Source of the DNA: Hyposmocoma kahamanoa
Lineage: Eukaryota > Arthropoda > Insecta > Lepidoptera > Cosmopterigidae
Assembly (NCBI RefSeq): GCF_003589595.1
Contig: NW_020653750.1
Span: forward strand, 1,359,305 to 1,423,304
Direction: 5' to 3'
Length of the DNA: 64,000 nucleotides
Positions 46,425-59,473 of this stretch are shown here, piece by piece (positions within the stretch are counted from its first letter, which is position 1; every line of letters begins with the position of its first letter). The notes under the pieces are model-generated. The model did not search any database. It saw only the letters and a program-made list of their open reading frames with translations, and was not told where the DNA came from. A program made the position numbers and the translations under genes.

Positions 46425-47815
46425 GTGTAGAAAGCAAAAAAAAATAAGTCAAAGATTTAAAAAAGTGTGTGAGGGAAGTAAATAAATTTCCCAGACGTAT
46501 ATGACGTGAACAACGTGATATACATGAAAATAAAGACATAAAATTGTTTCGAGAGCTTTAAATAATAAATAACATACAATAGTAATCCAATCAAACTAAT
46601 TTAAGGTACAACGGGTCACACCTAAAAATATAAATTGTGTCCTTTTTTTGTTGAAATTATGCCTTACGTCATTTCTATAACGTTCAGATTAGATTTTTTT
46701 TAAGTGACTGTTTGTTTTACCCTGTAATCGAGTGTATTTAACCTATTGCCTCACATTAATGTGTTCGCCTAAATAAAATGTGGAAGTGTATATACATATA
46801 TCGATTCCTACTTTATTGAATTGCTACTACTATAGTCAAATTTTCTCGAATAATTATATATTATTTACAATTGATGTCTAAAGACACTACAACTCAGAGT
46901 TAGCAGCCCTATCCCAATCATAATATGAAAGGAGCATCACATGACAGTATTACGGAAGAATTTCCTGACAGAAACCGCCATGTACACCCTAAACCTGTCA
47001 ACGCCAAACGGACAAATTAAACAGGGCACTTGCAGGTAGCATAGATAATACAAAAAAATGATGGAATTTGCTATTGTTATGACAAATTTTATTTTATTAG
47101 TAATTAAATAATTTAACTATCTCGTAGAGAATAAATGGAAATGTTCCAGTAAACAGTATTAATACAATATCAATAATTACAGAAAACCGTTGTTGAAAAT
47201 CATTATAGAAGCAGCTGCACCTAAACTACATTCCAATTGCTATCTTATTGCGATAAATGATAGCATTTCGTTTAAATACACCTTTACCTAACTGTTTAAG
47301 TAAATAGTCATAAATAAATGGTAAAATGATTCAGCTTCAGCTTCTTACTAATTCTTCGCTGGTGAATCTACCTTACGAACAAGTAGTAGAGTTTAATCGA
47401 ATTGACGATTTCAAGTCTTATTTGGTTACCTATGAAATAGAGATCTTTTGTGTTTAAATTTTATTACCACGTAGTATATTAATTAGTCTGTGGCAGTTCC
47501 GTTTGTATATGTCGTTGTGTAGTATGTTGAAACCCTTCACTGGTCATATGACTCGCCACGTGTGTAGTTGCATCGCCGAAGATCTTACTTTCTCCCGTAG
47601 ACGCGTATACCCCCACCAAATGCCGACCAAAGGGCATTTTATTTCTGCAATTGCGCCAGGAATTTAGCATAACACTACATACATCGCTCTAAAACCTAGG
47701 TATGATTATGGGCATTATGTTTTTAGTAAACGTAATTATAATAGTAAGCTTTCGACGACGAAACGAACGACCAAGACATTCGAGCGAAAGGGATGGCAAA
47801 AACTGAAAGTAAACA
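46425..47815. other. intergenic, nothing recognised
   Basis: AT-rich, no supported gene or repeat. Confidence 0.4.
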
Positions 47816-47818
47816 ATA

Positions 47819-48357
47819 TTGGTGTACGACACCCTTTCAAATGTAGTTTATTGGTTTAATGCTAATAATTTATTGCTCAATGCCCAGAAAACAAAGAGTG
47901 TTAAATTTGAATTACCTAATGTAAAATCGACTAGTCCAATCATAGAAATAAATGGAGAAAAATTAGACATTGGTAATAAAGCTGTCTTTTTGGGAGTAGA
48001 TAATAGATAGTAAACTTCAATGGTTTCCACATAATCTTCCTTAGTGAGCGGTTTAAGCTGTGCTGCATACGCAGTCCGTAGAATACGTGAACTCACCGAG
48101 GTTGCTACTGCTAGACTAGTTTACTTTAGTTACTTTCATAGTATAATGTCCTACGGGATTCTCGTGTGGGGTAAAGCGGCAGACATGCAAACCATATTTG
48201 GGTTGCAAAAACGAGCGATTCGTTATGTGTACCATCTAGGCTCTCGGGTTAATTATAAAATAATTTTACCAATTGCAAGCAGATATGTCTTAATGCATAA
48301 ACATTATGTTTCGTATTTTCTGTCGATTGCCATTTATATCCAAGAACGAGCTTAATA
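47819..48357 (+). mobile_element. non-LTR retrotransposon reverse-transcriptase fragment
   Basis: Two plus-strand pieces: 47819-48010 (WFNANNLLLNAQKTKSVKFE, then EINGEKLDIGNKAVFLGV) and 48044-48355 (LSCAAYAVRRIRELTEVATA, RLVYFSYFHSIMSYGILVWG and FGLQKRAIRYV). These are the region after the catalytic core and the thumb of a Jockey/RTE-like reverse transcriptase ('WF..N.L.LN..KT' and 'Y....Y.I..WG'). Stops and a frameshift separate them; both ends are missing. Dead fragment. Confidence 0.85.
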
Positions 48358-48359
48358 GA

Positions 48360-48785
48360 CCAAAATCAATATTTCTATATTTATAGATTGTTGGATATAA
48401 TCTCTTTATTAGTTCTCATAGCTCTATAAAGGCTATTATTAGCCCATAATCTCCTAAGGCCTCGTGTATTCAGATGTATACAATATTATCCTTGTGGTCA
48501 CTTAATACCTAATGTACATTATAATGAAAAGATCGCATTCAAATTTAGCGCTGTATATTCTATATGACCAAAGGGTATCTAGGAAAATACAATTATTTTT
48601 TTCATTACATAGATGAGGCCGTACTTGCTTGAGTCTGAAACATAGTTAGCACTTTTCCCATTGCAGTTTACTGAGTCTTAGGAGGTAGAAATAAGTAGCA
48701 GAATACGCATATAAAACACTTCCATGTATAGTGGATCTCCTATCCATAATGGAACAGCACGGGAACTGCATTTTAAAATTCTCTT
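48360..48785. other. intergenic, nothing recognised
   Basis: AT-rich. It may include unrecognised 3' remains of the LINE fragment just upstream. Confidence 0.4.
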
Positions 48786-48787
48786 TT

Positions 48788-49045
48788 TAGACATTTATTT
48801 TTTTATAATACCAAGTGACGGAACGAACAAGACGTGCGTTTGGTAGTAAGCGACACACCTGTCCGTAACAGTTGCAGTGCCACTCAGAGCTTTAAATCAC
48901 AAAGAACTAGGAAACACTGCCATTACGCTCGGCACCCTGAGACATAAATTGATAAGGCCCATGTGCCTGTAATTTCACCAGCAGAAATTGATAAGGTGGC
49001 AGTACTTCCCTTGACGCACTCTTTCACAAGCAACTCTACAATTGC
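48788..49045 (-). repeat. ~270-bp A-tailed retroposon, copy 4
   Basis: Minus orientation: T-run, ATACCAAGTGACGGAACGAA, CAGTGCCACTCAGAGCTTTA, ACTCTTTCACAAGCAACTCT. Confidence 0.8.
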
Positions 49046-49704
49046 TAATAATCCAACCCAGCTTAAAGAAGACTCGATACAGTAATAAATACTTGGCTCA
49101 CAGTAAGTTATAGGAAATAATAATAAAGTATTTTTTCCCGGAAGGCGAGATGACCGCATCCCGGATCCTAATTTTATTGGAGTCGACATCATGTGAGTTT
49201 ACAAAAACACGACAAAGACACGTTGGCTAAGATTTCAAATTACGTAACACAATGTTGCCATCTTAAACCGGTTGAAATATTTACTTAGCTATAATGCGAA
49301 TCACATGCTTCGTGCAGTGACGTACGTTACTGGGCCCATTCACAGTAGCTCTACAAAAAGATAACGTTATTGCGATAAAATATAAACAGAAAGACTGAAA
49401 TTGAAAAGTGGTAAAAGTTTATTATTATGTATGCTGACATAAATATCAAGAATGGTGACTTGGAATAGTGTTTTTTATTAGATAAAAATACTTTAACAGA
49501 ATAAGACCATTGCGTGTTTAATGGGTACTCTAATTTCTGCAGAATAACTGATCCTCCTGGCTTTGGACCTAAATTATTTTATTAACAGAAACAACAAGTT
49601 AAGATACCACCGCTGGACGTAGGCTTTATCTATGAGGAGAATATAATAATGGGAGAAACATTTCTCCAATAGTCACTGTGTGTGGTACCTGGAAAACCAA
49701 TTTT

Positions 49705-49985
49705 CTCTGGTAGTAGAGCTCCTTGTGAAAGAGTTCGTCCAGTGAAGTAATGCCACCTTACCTATTTCTGCCGCCAAGCAGTCATCTGAATATTACTGCA
49801 TCTTAGTTTTGAAGGGCAAGGGCGCTGGTTACAGATACATGGAATTGTCTACTTACGTCTCAGGGTGGTGATGGGAGCAGTGGCATTACCTCCCAGATCT
49901 TTGCGATCTAAGGCTCTCAGTGGCACTGCAACTGCTAAGGACAGGCAGGCAAGGCGCACGACTTGTCGGTATCATAAAAAAATCA
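49705..49985 (+). repeat. ~270-bp A-tailed retroposon, copy 5
   Basis: Starts TAGTAGAGCTCCTTGTGAAA, contains TATTTCTGCCGCCAAGCAGT and ends GGTATCATAAAAAAATC. It faces away from copy 4. Confidence 0.8.
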
Positions 49986-49989
49986 TAAA

Positions 49990-51140
49990 TTTAATTCATT
50001 AAAACAAAACATATTAAAGTTGAACAAAGTTTCTTAGCAGTAGCTTAAGTGAACAAAGTGCGGTTTTAATTATGAATTCCAACAAACTCTGCTAAGCAAT
50101 ACATTATAAATTCCATTATAATTAAAGACCATTATATATATTTTTTTTCTTTTATATATTACAAATTAAAGACTATCTTTCTTCAAATTTGCATCATGTA
50201 AAATGACGGATCTCAAAATCTTAAATCCGGTTTATTAACCTTTATACAATCGGCTTTACGACTTGAAATATGTCAAATGTCACAAATAACAGAACACATT
50301 TATTAAAAAATGCTAATGTTGGTAACCAGTTTATTCCTGAGTATTCATTCACATTTAAACAGACATCCATATATAACATCTTCAATTTATAAACCCTAGG
50401 ATCAAATTTTCCAAGTTTTCATTGCATTATTGTCCTTGATTTTCTGGACAAAGTCTTAGAAAATACGTGCCGTACTTACTTGAACTCTTCTCATGAAGAA
50501 CTGTTTCAAATCATTTCAATTTATTAACTTTATGGCCTATAGGATAAGGACCACACATCTCCCTTTTCTGAATATTGATAACACACATCCCCGTTTGATG
50601 ATACCCGATAGATCGTATTACTATTCATAATGCTCCCTTTCCTTTCTAGCGTTCTCTTAATCTTACGCCATTTACTCGCGATTTTCCAAAGCCGCTAGAA
50701 GGGAGTCTTTCCACCAAATTGCAACCCAATTCCTTCAGCAGTAACAACTAAATTTATTGATATATATTCAAACTTACACTACGCATTTATAGATAATACC
50801 TATCCTGCCATAAGAAATATACATAATCATAATAAGATGAGTCAAGTCCAGATACTGGTAACAGCAGGTTCCAAGAGTTCTTAAAATAGACTTTTATGTA
50901 GCTCTGTGTCGTACACTTATTATACTTTTGTTTCTAATAGGCATTTCCAGGAACGCTAGAATATTGAACAACGTTTAGTGGCCGAACAGCGAGGTTGTTT
51001 CAATTACATAAAAGTCACATTACATATATAATAGAATATCTAGAAAATAAATAGTACAAGGAAAACTACCTACTGAGTTGGCAATAGCATACAATAGTAT
51101 CTTCTTAAACTATGTATTCGGGCCATGATATGTGTCTTAT
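49990..51140. other. intergenic, nothing recognised
   Basis: AT-rich, no supported feature. Confidence 0.4.
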
Positions 51141-51146
51141 AAAATA

Positions 51147-52458
51147 CGTGTGCGCACTATAAGTTTCTGGAATGAATAAGAAAAAAATACTATGAGTAAA
51201 TGGTCAGAAATGAATTTATTGTTTCTCAAAATATTCTCCGTTAGCCTTAATGCACTTTTTCATACGAATGAACCAATTTTGAAAATATTTATGCCACTCC
51301 TCCGTGACAATCTCTAACATATTTTTTATACTCTTCGACAGCCTCTTCGGGTGATGAAATCGTTGACCGCGTACTTAACTGGTTCTTAATTTTTGGAAAA
51401 AAATAAAAGTCACAAGGTGCCAGGTCGGGACTGTGTGAGAGACGGGTCATAAGTTCAACGTTGTTCACCTTCAAAAATTCATTTGTTTGTCAGGCCATGT
51501 GAGAACTGGCATTATCGTAGTGCAAGATGATACTGCTATTACGGTTATTTTTACGTAATTTGTCAATAACTTCCGGCAAACAAATGGTCATGTACCAATC
51601 ACTATTCACAGTACAACGACTCTCCAAAGCAACAGTAACCACGTGTCCAGTTTTATTAAAAAAAGAAGCAATCGTCCACTTAGAAGCACTTTGCACGCGC
51701 GCCACTTTGGTTTGTATGTTTTATTTTGGTGTGGATGTTGTATGCCTGCTTTGTTTTGGGATCGTAACTATAAATCCATGTTTCGTCACCTGTTACTATG
51801 TCCCCCAACAAATTTGACGCCCCTTCGTTGAATCTGATAAGAATGGCATTGCACCAAGTGACGCGATCCGTTTTTTGAGCCTCAATCAAATTGTGTGGGA
51901 TCCACCGAGAACACAGTTTTTTCACACCCAAATATTTGTGTAGTATTGATTGCATTTGACTCTTGCCTATGCCTAAAGATGCTCAAATCTCATGGTACGT
52001 CACATGCCTGTCTGTTTTGATCATACGGCGCACAGCATCGATGTTTTTGTTGTTCACACCAGTGGACGGGCGACCATCAAGAATTTTGTCACTGACATTC
52101 ACACGACCGCATTTGAATTCTGCAAACCAGCTATAAATAGTCATGCATTGCTTGCATGGTGCTTCATCGCCAAAAGCAGTTTTAAAGCCGAACGAAGCTC
52201 CGCTGAGCTGTTAAATTACACTTAAAGTCATAGAAAAACATACTACGAAAATTTTCTCGAGTGTAAAATTTTCTCGAGTGTTAAATTCAAGGTGATGTAG
52301 ACAACCAATTTCAAAAATGACGCCACAACAAAAAACAAGTGACAGTCATATGAAACCAACTGTATTCTACAGCCAAAGAGTTTTATTTTCAAATGTTGTA
52401 ATTACTTTATAAATATTGTTTATGTAAGTGGCTAGTTTCGGAAACTTATAGTGCGCCC
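51147..52458 (-). mobile_element. degenerate mariner element
   Basis: Ends share CGCACTATAAGTTTC as an inverted repeat (left 51153-51167, right about 52442-52455), with TA at 51145-51146 and 52459-52460. 1.3 kb, the usual mariner size. It carries a broken transposase on the minus strand. A 17-bp direct repeat (TTTTCTCGAGTGTAAAA) lies near 52245-52285. Confidence 0.85.
51289..52215 (-). pseudogene. mariner transposase (DD34D type), broken
   Basis: Minus-strand pieces read MTIYSWFAEFKCGRVNVSDK and VNNKNIDAVRRMIKTDRHVT (DNA-binding part), GDETWIYSYDPKTKQ (first Asp), HYDNASSHMA (second Asp) and SPDLAPCDFYFFPKIK (third Asp, mariner-specific). Defects: a stop after YHEI near 51985, a frameshift near 51705-51690, and a TGA right after HMA near 51492, where intact relatives read on. 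Not functional. Confidence 0.88.
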
Positions 52459-52464
52459 TATGTA

Positions 52465-53185
52465 TATGTCACGAAAAATTGTCATACACTACATAAAAAT
52501 AAATATAGTCCTGTTAATCCACAGATAATAAACGAGTTTAAATGTTAATATTTCATCACATTGTAGTAGTTGATCTACTTCCTTGGATGGTTCACAAAAT
52601 GCTCAGTTATGCTATTGAACGTTAGGCAATTTTAATAATAAGTATCCATTGTTTGTTTTCTAATCCAAAGGTGGACGTTTGTTTAATACGCAGAGTATAA
52701 CAATATTAAGCAATTATTTATTTAGCAGTGATATTTAATTTTATTACAATCTTTACTTTTCTCGGCACTTTTGTGGATATAAAATACAACAACAGTCAAA
52801 TTTAAAAGCACCCATGTACTTTTGTAATAATTAAAGTCGTAAGTTCTAATAACAAAATTATACCTAACTAGTTGCCACGTAGAGTAACTAATAAATATAT
52901 GTACCATTGAGCTTAAACAGTTAATTTGTAAGTAGTCAATTAATTTTATTTATTTTTTAATACTCCTATGTATAAACGCGTGCCGTAGCAACTTCTAAAA
53001 GGAAATACATAAAAAATTCGAGCCACAATATGTATTGTTTTGACCACAAATGAATGAATGAATAAATAAATCGATAAATAAATAAACAAACAAATAAATA
53101 ATCATATTAATGAATTAATTAATTCGTTTTTTTGTGTTTTAAAAAGTCGTTGAAAATTAAATACAAAGATGCGACAATAGGAGCG
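52465..53185. other. intergenic with AAAT-type simple repeat
   Basis: AT-rich. 53045-53105 is an impure (AATA)n/(AACA)n microsatellite. No gene. Confidence 0.5.
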
Positions 53186-53187
53186 TA

Positions 53188-53330
53188 GAAAAATTTGTGA
53201 GTCCACTGGTTCGTTCAGTGGCTTAGTTGGCATAGCTCTGACACGGGTAGCTAGGAGACATCGCTTCGAATCCGGCTGCATCGAAGTATTTTTTTCTAAG
53301 TGTTCGATTTTTGTATTAATAATTATAACC
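53188..53330 (+). repeat. tRNA-like SINE, plus orientation
   Basis: A box GTGGCTTAGTTGGCATAGC, B box GCTTCGAATCCGGCTG, then ATCGAAGTATTTTTTTCTAA and GTGTTCGATTTTTGTATTAA. Same family as 1-84 and 55640-55800. Confidence 0.8.
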
Positions 53331-53334
53331 TTAC

Positions 53335-54455
53335 AGTGTTAGTCTATTTGTTTTAATCTGAAAAAGGGAAATTAAGCCACCACTCTAAACATTAAGAATT
53401 TTGTGACCTATAATGACAAGCAAGAACACTTTGAGATCCTTTATCGGTTAATGTGATAATAAGAAAAACATACTGTATATAACTATTATCGAATATCAGT
53501 AAATCACTATTCTGAGGGCAACAAAGATGGCGCGTCACGAGCTTAACTCACGCGCCTGCGCATCCTTGGCGCAAACGATTGTCCCTTCTCCATGGGTTAT
53601 TGGCCCTGACTGCTAGACAATAAAAGCTAGAGCTTAGTATCTTAGAAGAATCCATAATGTGTACATACAGAATAAAAGTTAAGACATGTGTTTATACATA
53701 AAGAGAATTATATATTAAGGAAAGCATCGCTCTAAATTTCATCAAACTCTATTTGGTCATATTTATGCAACAAATGCCCGAAGTTTAGGTGATACGCAAA
53801 ATGCTTGTGTGTGCTTTGACAATTTTTTTTACAAATGTTATCATGTAAACTCATATAATTCCGACGTGTGTACCTATATCCTTGCCAAGAGGATGCATTC
53901 AAGGCATAAGAATGACTCTTGACATAATTGAGCATTACGTTAAAATTAATTTATATTTCTTGTTTCTATGAAAAGATAACCTGCTACTCTAAGCCGATTC
54001 GCCGATCGATAATCGATTATAATCGGATGCTAAATTTATGATCATTTGCTTACAAATGATGTTGCATGACTTACATATTAAATGAAATTTATTATTGGAG
54101 AGTATTCGTAATAGAATCAAGTGCGTAATTATCCTGACTGGTAATATAACAGCTTCGGAAAACAAATTCAGAAGTATATGTAGTTTCGGCGAGGAGAGCA
54201 CTGAGTGGGCATTTCTTTGACTCATAGTGAGGCTTGCAAGTGCGGATGTAGTTTTATGGTTTACGTATTAAGTTATGTTTGTAGCGATAGGTTTGCTAAA
54301 TTGTGCATTCTTATATTATGTTTCTATTTATGATGATCTGTAATTGGCTCTCAATTGTTACTAATATTATATAAGTTAGTTTTAAGCTGTTGGTCTTCCT
54401 TTAAGATAAATGAATAAATTCAGCTATATTTCTTTTATATAAAATGTAAGTGCGT
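53335..54455. other. intergenic, nothing supported
   Basis: AT-rich. An ATG-started minus-strand ORF at 53989-54225 (MSQRNAHSVLSSPKLHILLN) is open for 78 codons but has no recognisable features. Confidence 0.4.
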
Positions 54456-54459
54456 ATTT

Positions 54460-54665
54460 GACCTCCATCTCACCCGGTGGAAAATGACGATGGAGCACGC
54501 ACACCTAAATAATGAATATTCACTCTCGCCTTGAAAAGGCCCAAGTTATAACGTTCAGGGAACAAGTATGCAGGCAGGGAATTCCACTCCATAGCCGTTC
54601 GTCATATAAATGTGGAAGCGTATCGTTTCGTGCGAATCTTTGGAATATCCACAATAATACATACA
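54460..54665 (+). repeat. CATCTCACCYG-type repeat, copy 2
   Basis: Contains CTCCATCTCACCCGGTGGAA, GCACGCACACCTAAATAATG, TATTCACTCTCGCC and GGGAATTCCACTCCATAGCC. Opposite orientation to 45500 and 56740. Confidence 0.65.
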
Positions 54666-55020
54666 ATAATCTATAACAAATATATTTTCAATAAGCATGC
54701 CATAACTCCTTCACTTTTAGGCTGATGCAGCAGATTTTCAAAAAAAAACGTGCTTTCTTTATTTCTTTATTAATACCCACAACTAATAGCCAATTCGGCA
54801 ATACTGCGAAAAGACCTCAAGATAAAAGGTAGTTGTCCCTTCACCACGAATTTCTTGTTAAGCCGACACGAGCTCCCGGGCTCAGGTATCGTTTTGAAAC
54901 TGATTGCGGTCATTATGAAACTTCCTTGCTGACGTTTAGTTATGGTTTATGATGGATTGCGCAGCGCAGTTGAAGGAGTTTTTGTTTATTAATTATATTT
55001 CAAGTAGCTATTCGAAACAT

Positions 55021-55275
55021 TAAAAGGAGGAGGTTCTCATTTCGACCGTATTTCCTTGTGTATATTATGCGATTATTCCGATTTGTGAACCAATTTTGAT
55101 GATTCTTTCTTTTGGAAAGAGGTATCTCAGTATTGGTCCAACTTAAATTTGAAAAAAATATTCCACCTCAAACTAAGGGATCAATCTGGTTTCACAGACT
55201 TTCCGAGTACAATAAAACTTGACAAATAGGTGTAATTCCATTTAAAAAGCCTAGCAAACTTTATATGTCAGTTTT
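55021..55275 (+). repeat. ACCGACTTC-type repeat, copy 4 (left end lost)
   Basis: AAAAGGAGGAGGTTCTCATT, TTCGACCGTATTTCCTTG, GATTTGTGAACCAATTTTGA and a degraded end at about 55275. Confidence 0.7.
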
Positions 55276-55639
55276 TTTAATAAAAAAGTTATAAATATTT
55301 TGTGACGAAACGAGAAGACAGAATACCTAAGGATTAAGTCTTAGCGTTTACGGAGGTTAAAAGAAACGTAACTTAAATGTAACGGATCCTACGGAAATTT
55401 ATATAAAACCCTAAAAAGAACTCCAGAAAGACGGTCATTAACATGCTGCTGTTTGCACAGAATACGGTTGCCCGTATTCTTTGTTCAACTATTCGTGAGA
55501 CATTCTTAACTATATTTCACTTGATACAGTCCTCTATGTTGATACTGGAATTGTGATCTACCGCTTTAAGACAATCAGCTGGCACTACGAAAAAAAAGTC
55601 GTTATAAAACCAAAACAAAGATATGTAACAAGTACGTAG

Positions 55640-55800
55640 AAAAATTCGGGTGCGCTGGTTCGTTCCCTGGCTTAGTTGGCATAACGTCTGTCACGGTTTG
55701 CTAGAAGACGTTGGTTCGAATCCAGCTGGATCGCAGGATTCTTTCTGTTAGATGTTTCTATTAACAATTATAACAAACTACTGGAGTAATTTCACAAAAA
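55640..55800 (+). repeat. tRNA-like SINE, plus orientation
   Basis: CTGGCTTAGTTGGCATAACG (A box), TTGGTTCGAATCCAGCTGGA (B box), tail ACAATTATAACAAACTACTG GAGTAATTTCAC, identical in layout to 155-205. Confidence 0.8.
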
Positions 55801-55969
55801 AAACTCAACTCAAAATATCATGGTGGTGAAACTAAAAAATTTTATTGCATGTCAGGAACATTCCATAAAATTAATTACAAATAAATAGTGGTTACAATGT
55901 AGAGTCGTCTAGTATTACCATTCTTTGCCACCTTTTACTCGGACGCTCTCGCCAGTGTTTATATGAAAA

Positions 55970-56145
55970 TTTCTTTTTTTATACCAAGTGACGGGACGAA
56001 CAAGTCGTGCGCCTAGTGGTAAATGACACGCCTGTCCATAGCAGTTGTAGTAAAGCTCACAATACCGCTTGGCGGTAGAAATAGGTAAGCTGGCAATACT
56101 TCCCTGTACGAACTCTTTCACAGGGAAATCTACTGCTACTAATAA
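55970..56145 (-). repeat. ~270-bp A-tailed retroposon, copy 6, internally deleted
   Basis: T-run, ATACCAAGTGACGGGACGAA and CCTGTCCATAGCAGTTGTAG, then a jump directly to AAGCTCACAATACCGCTTGG, so about 100 bp of the middle is missing. Confidence 0.8.
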
Positions 56146-56739
56146 ACTTCATGTCATCTGGTGCCCAATAATGAATAGGGCCATAACACTGTAGAACATT
56201 TACATCATAAAATAGGTAGCGGCAACGCTCTTGTTTTAGATTGCTGCTTCACCGTCAACGTTTACTTGCCAGCCACGTGTAACAATTTTGGAAATTTACT
56301 ATAGCTGGTAGGTCGATCATGAATTCCAAAATTACAGTCCTACATAAACGACTATAGAAACCTAATTTATGTCGAAATTATTTGCTCTACATTATACCAG
56401 TTGCAAACGTAAAGAGTTCTTTGTTTTCTTGGAAAGCCTGGCGAATCGTCGTACTTTTGTACCAAAACACTCGTACAACATTTATTAAGAAAAGTGAAAA
56501 CGACAAATATTTGTCTTAAACACCTTCTTCGAATTGCGAAACCATGTATAATGTTCATTTATCTTTTAATAAAATATTTATAACAATATCTTTTCTACGG
56601 TTTTCTAAGTTGTCTGAACTTATTGTTTTTGCAAAAGATGATAGGTAACCTTCTCTTGGAAGTGAAAGAAAGGTGTTTTGTTCATTTCATTTCCCTTTGT
56701 ATATTTTACACGACTTGGTTGGACTAAGATCCCGCTGCC

Positions 56740-56930
56740 GCATTTACTTGGCATGCTACTATGGACAGGAATTCCATTCTTGTAGGTTCAATCTTTGAAC
56801 GCTATAACTTGGGTCTTATTAAGGTTGCGGTGAACAGGCGTTATATAGATGTACGTACTACTAGGTGTACTACTTGGTCAACCTTATCGTCACTTTCCGT
56901 CAGGTGAGATAGAAGCCAAATGCGAGCTTG
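56740..56930 (-). repeat. CATCTCACCYG-type repeat, copy 3
   Basis: GGAATTCCATTCTTGTAGG, CGCTATAACTTGGGTCTTAT, CACTTTCCGTCAGGTGAGAT. Confidence 0.6.
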
Positions 56931-56944
56931 TTTTACTAAATAAC

Positions 56945-57130
56945 TCAAAAGATTGCTTATCTTTTTCATTGTGTTTCAGTGTCATTGGAATTACATTTAT
57001 GCGCCAAGTTTCTATCCAACAAAAAAGAATCATCGAAATCGGTTCACAAATGTGAGAGCAATCGCGTAAAAAACAAAAAAAAATAGAGACGAATTGAGAA
57101 CCTCCTCCCTTTTTGAAGTCGATTTAAAAA
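56945..57130 (-). repeat. ACCGACTTC-type repeat, copy 5, truncated
   Basis: On the minus strand: AAATCGACTTCAAAAAGGGA, GGTTCTCAATTCGTCTCTAT and CACATTTGTGAACCGATTTC. Confidence 0.75.
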
Positions 57131-57432
57131 TACTAAGAATATTTTCATATGTCATTTTACTTTCATTTTTAACCTAGATTAAACTATCATTTCATTTACA
57201 GTAAAACCAATTTCTACCAATATGACTGTATAGAGGTCCGATTGCACGAAAATCTTCAATACTAATTGAAAAGTTCCTTATGATGTCATCGAACAAGTTT
57301 CGGAGTTCCTTCAACAACTTTCACTTGATCATCATGTCGCATTACTACACTTGCATAACCATTCATGCTTTGTCCTGATTTATTTCATCCCAAGTATGGT
57401 TCGGAGTAATTTGCTTACATCGTGCTTATTAT

Positions 57433-57745
57433 TTTCTTTTTTTTTTATGATACTAAATTACGGGACGAAAAGTCATGTACCTGGTGTTAAGCGACACCGC
57501 CTGCCCATGGCAGTTGCAGTGCCACTCCGAGCTTTAAACCGCGAAGATCTGAGGGTGACTGTCACCGGGCCTGTCACCATGACACATAAATTGACAAGTC
57601 CCATGTGCCTGTAATTTCACCAACAAGTAAATTCTTCAAAATCGGAACGCAGTAATGCTCACATTACTGCTTGGCGTCAGAAATCGATAAGGTGGCAGTA
57701 CGTCCTTGTACGAACTCTTTCACAAGGAACTCTGCAGTTAGAGGA
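57433..57745 (-). repeat. ~270-bp A-tailed retroposon, copy 7
   Basis: T-run, GATACTAAATTACGGGACGA, GCAGTTGCAGTGCCACTCCG, ACTGCTTGGCGTCAGAAATC and CTTTCACAAGGAACTCTGCA. Confidence 0.8.
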
Positions 57746-58159
57746 AATTGTTTTTCTGGTACCACACATAGTGATTATTGGAGAAATCTTTCTCCCAAAA
57801 TATATTCTCCTTCTATTTATATAAAGTTTACGTCCAGCGGAGGCAATTAGCTTGTTGTAGCGCTGTGAAGACATAGTCTGTACATTTTTCAAATCGATCT
57901 AATCATTTATTGTGTACGCACGTCTACAAGGTCTTAAACAACATTATTGTATCAATACGCATTGCCAATTTTACGGCACACAAGTTACTTAATTAAATTA
58001 ATTTAAGTAACAGCATAATAATATGCACAAAGTCAAATCTTAATTTCAGTTCTTAATCTCATTATTTTGTCCTAGTTAACTATACTATTCTATTCTATTC
58101 TATGTTTTTATCATTAAAATAATCGCTAAGTTTATAATATACCTACTTTTATATATTTA

Positions 58160-58260
58160 TTTAAACTTTATTGTACACAAAACAGTATAAATGGCGGACT
58201 TAATGTCATTAGGCATTCTCTACCAGTCAACCGGAGAGCTGGGTGTAAAATAATTAACAA
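58160..58260 (+). repeat. lepidopteran 'GGCGGACTTAATG' repeat fragment
   Basis: TATAAATGGCGGACTTAATG followed by TCATTAGGCATTCTCTACCA and GTCAACC. I recall this phrase as frequent in moth and butterfly genomes; the element class is uncertain. Confidence 0.5.
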
Positions 58261-58413
58261 GCGTGCATAAAATGACAATTAAAAACAGAATACTTTCCTA
58301 GTCAATAAATAAACGCTTTTTAAAAGTAGCAATGTTGTTTGTATGTATCAGATTGAGTATGTATATGATTCGACAGCTTATGATATTACTTTATGGTGCT
58401 TTTAACGTTTATG

Positions 58414-58504
58414 TACGGACAACAGCACATCAGACTACACATTTTGGTTCGAAAATCGCCGCCAGTGCAACGGAACAAGATACCTCGATGTGCTGTTGAC
58501 TGTA
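58414..58504. mobile_element. 91-bp MITE with ACAGTCAACAGCACATC ends
   Basis: Left TACGGACAACAGCACATC and right (reverse complement) TACAGTCAACAGCACATC are inverted copies. Core TGCAACGGAACAAGA is shared with 28990-29040. Confidence 0.75.
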
Positions 58505-59466
58505 CATCACATTACTTTTAAAGTATGACTCTTTAAAAACTAAATTTTTCATCTATTTTAAAATATGAAAATAAATGTTTACTTTTTGACGAACTCAAAT
58601 TCAAAACCACAAAGTTGGTTATCGAAAACCACTAGATACTTCATACGCCTTGACCTTCTCATTGTTGAATCTAGAACAAAACAATTATTTAATTTTGAGG
58701 CTATAACGTCTATTTCGCACAGTGGTTCTCCCACAGCCTCGGCGACACAATTTCAGCTTATCACATGACTTTTCTCGCTTACCTGCTATTCGCAAAAGTG
58801 AAAGTCGCACGGTCACCGCTTACAATCGAATAAATATTTAACCCGTGTATTATGCAATAGCGATCAAAATTTAATGCCACATCGTATTCTTAATGCCCCT
58901 TTTTGTACAATGCAGGCAGAGAAGAGCTTTAGATTTTATTCTTTTGACAACTGTTGTTTTATCAAAAAAAATCTTACACATGTTTTCATTAGTATATTTA
59001 GTATTTTTTTGTTTTAAAATTAAAAATCACCTTTTTTATTTGTTTTGTCCATAGCTACAAATGAACAGCTTGTTTTAAACATTACTGTAACTTATATACA
59101 CATTCAGCGAGTCGTTTCATTGAAAAAATACAAGTAAAAATCTAAATTAAACTTTGACATTTATTATTGTTATCGGTACAGGCTAAGATGACACAGAAGG
59201 ACGAGTTATCACGATATTTTACTGTGACTGAGTCCATTTATGCTATTTGTTCAGAAATAAACGGGGATGTCGTGAAGGATATTCGTAAATATCTTGGTTA
59301 ATGTTCACATTCTAAACTATACTACCTACGTTTTACATGCAAGAAATAATCAAAATTGTAAATTTATTAATTAGTTGTTTATTATAAACGTCGAGTCATG
59401 TCAAGTTCTCTATTAGTATTAATATGTTATTGCCATATATTCCCCTATTATACATATATTCCCCAC

Positions 59467-59473
59467 TATAAAA
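59467..59473 (+). promoter_or_regulatory. TATA box candidate
   Basis: CCCCACTATAAAAACCCATT, followed by a GC-rich island (59600-59830) that ends in a candidate first coding exon at 59976. Together this looks like a promoter facing right. Confidence 0.4.
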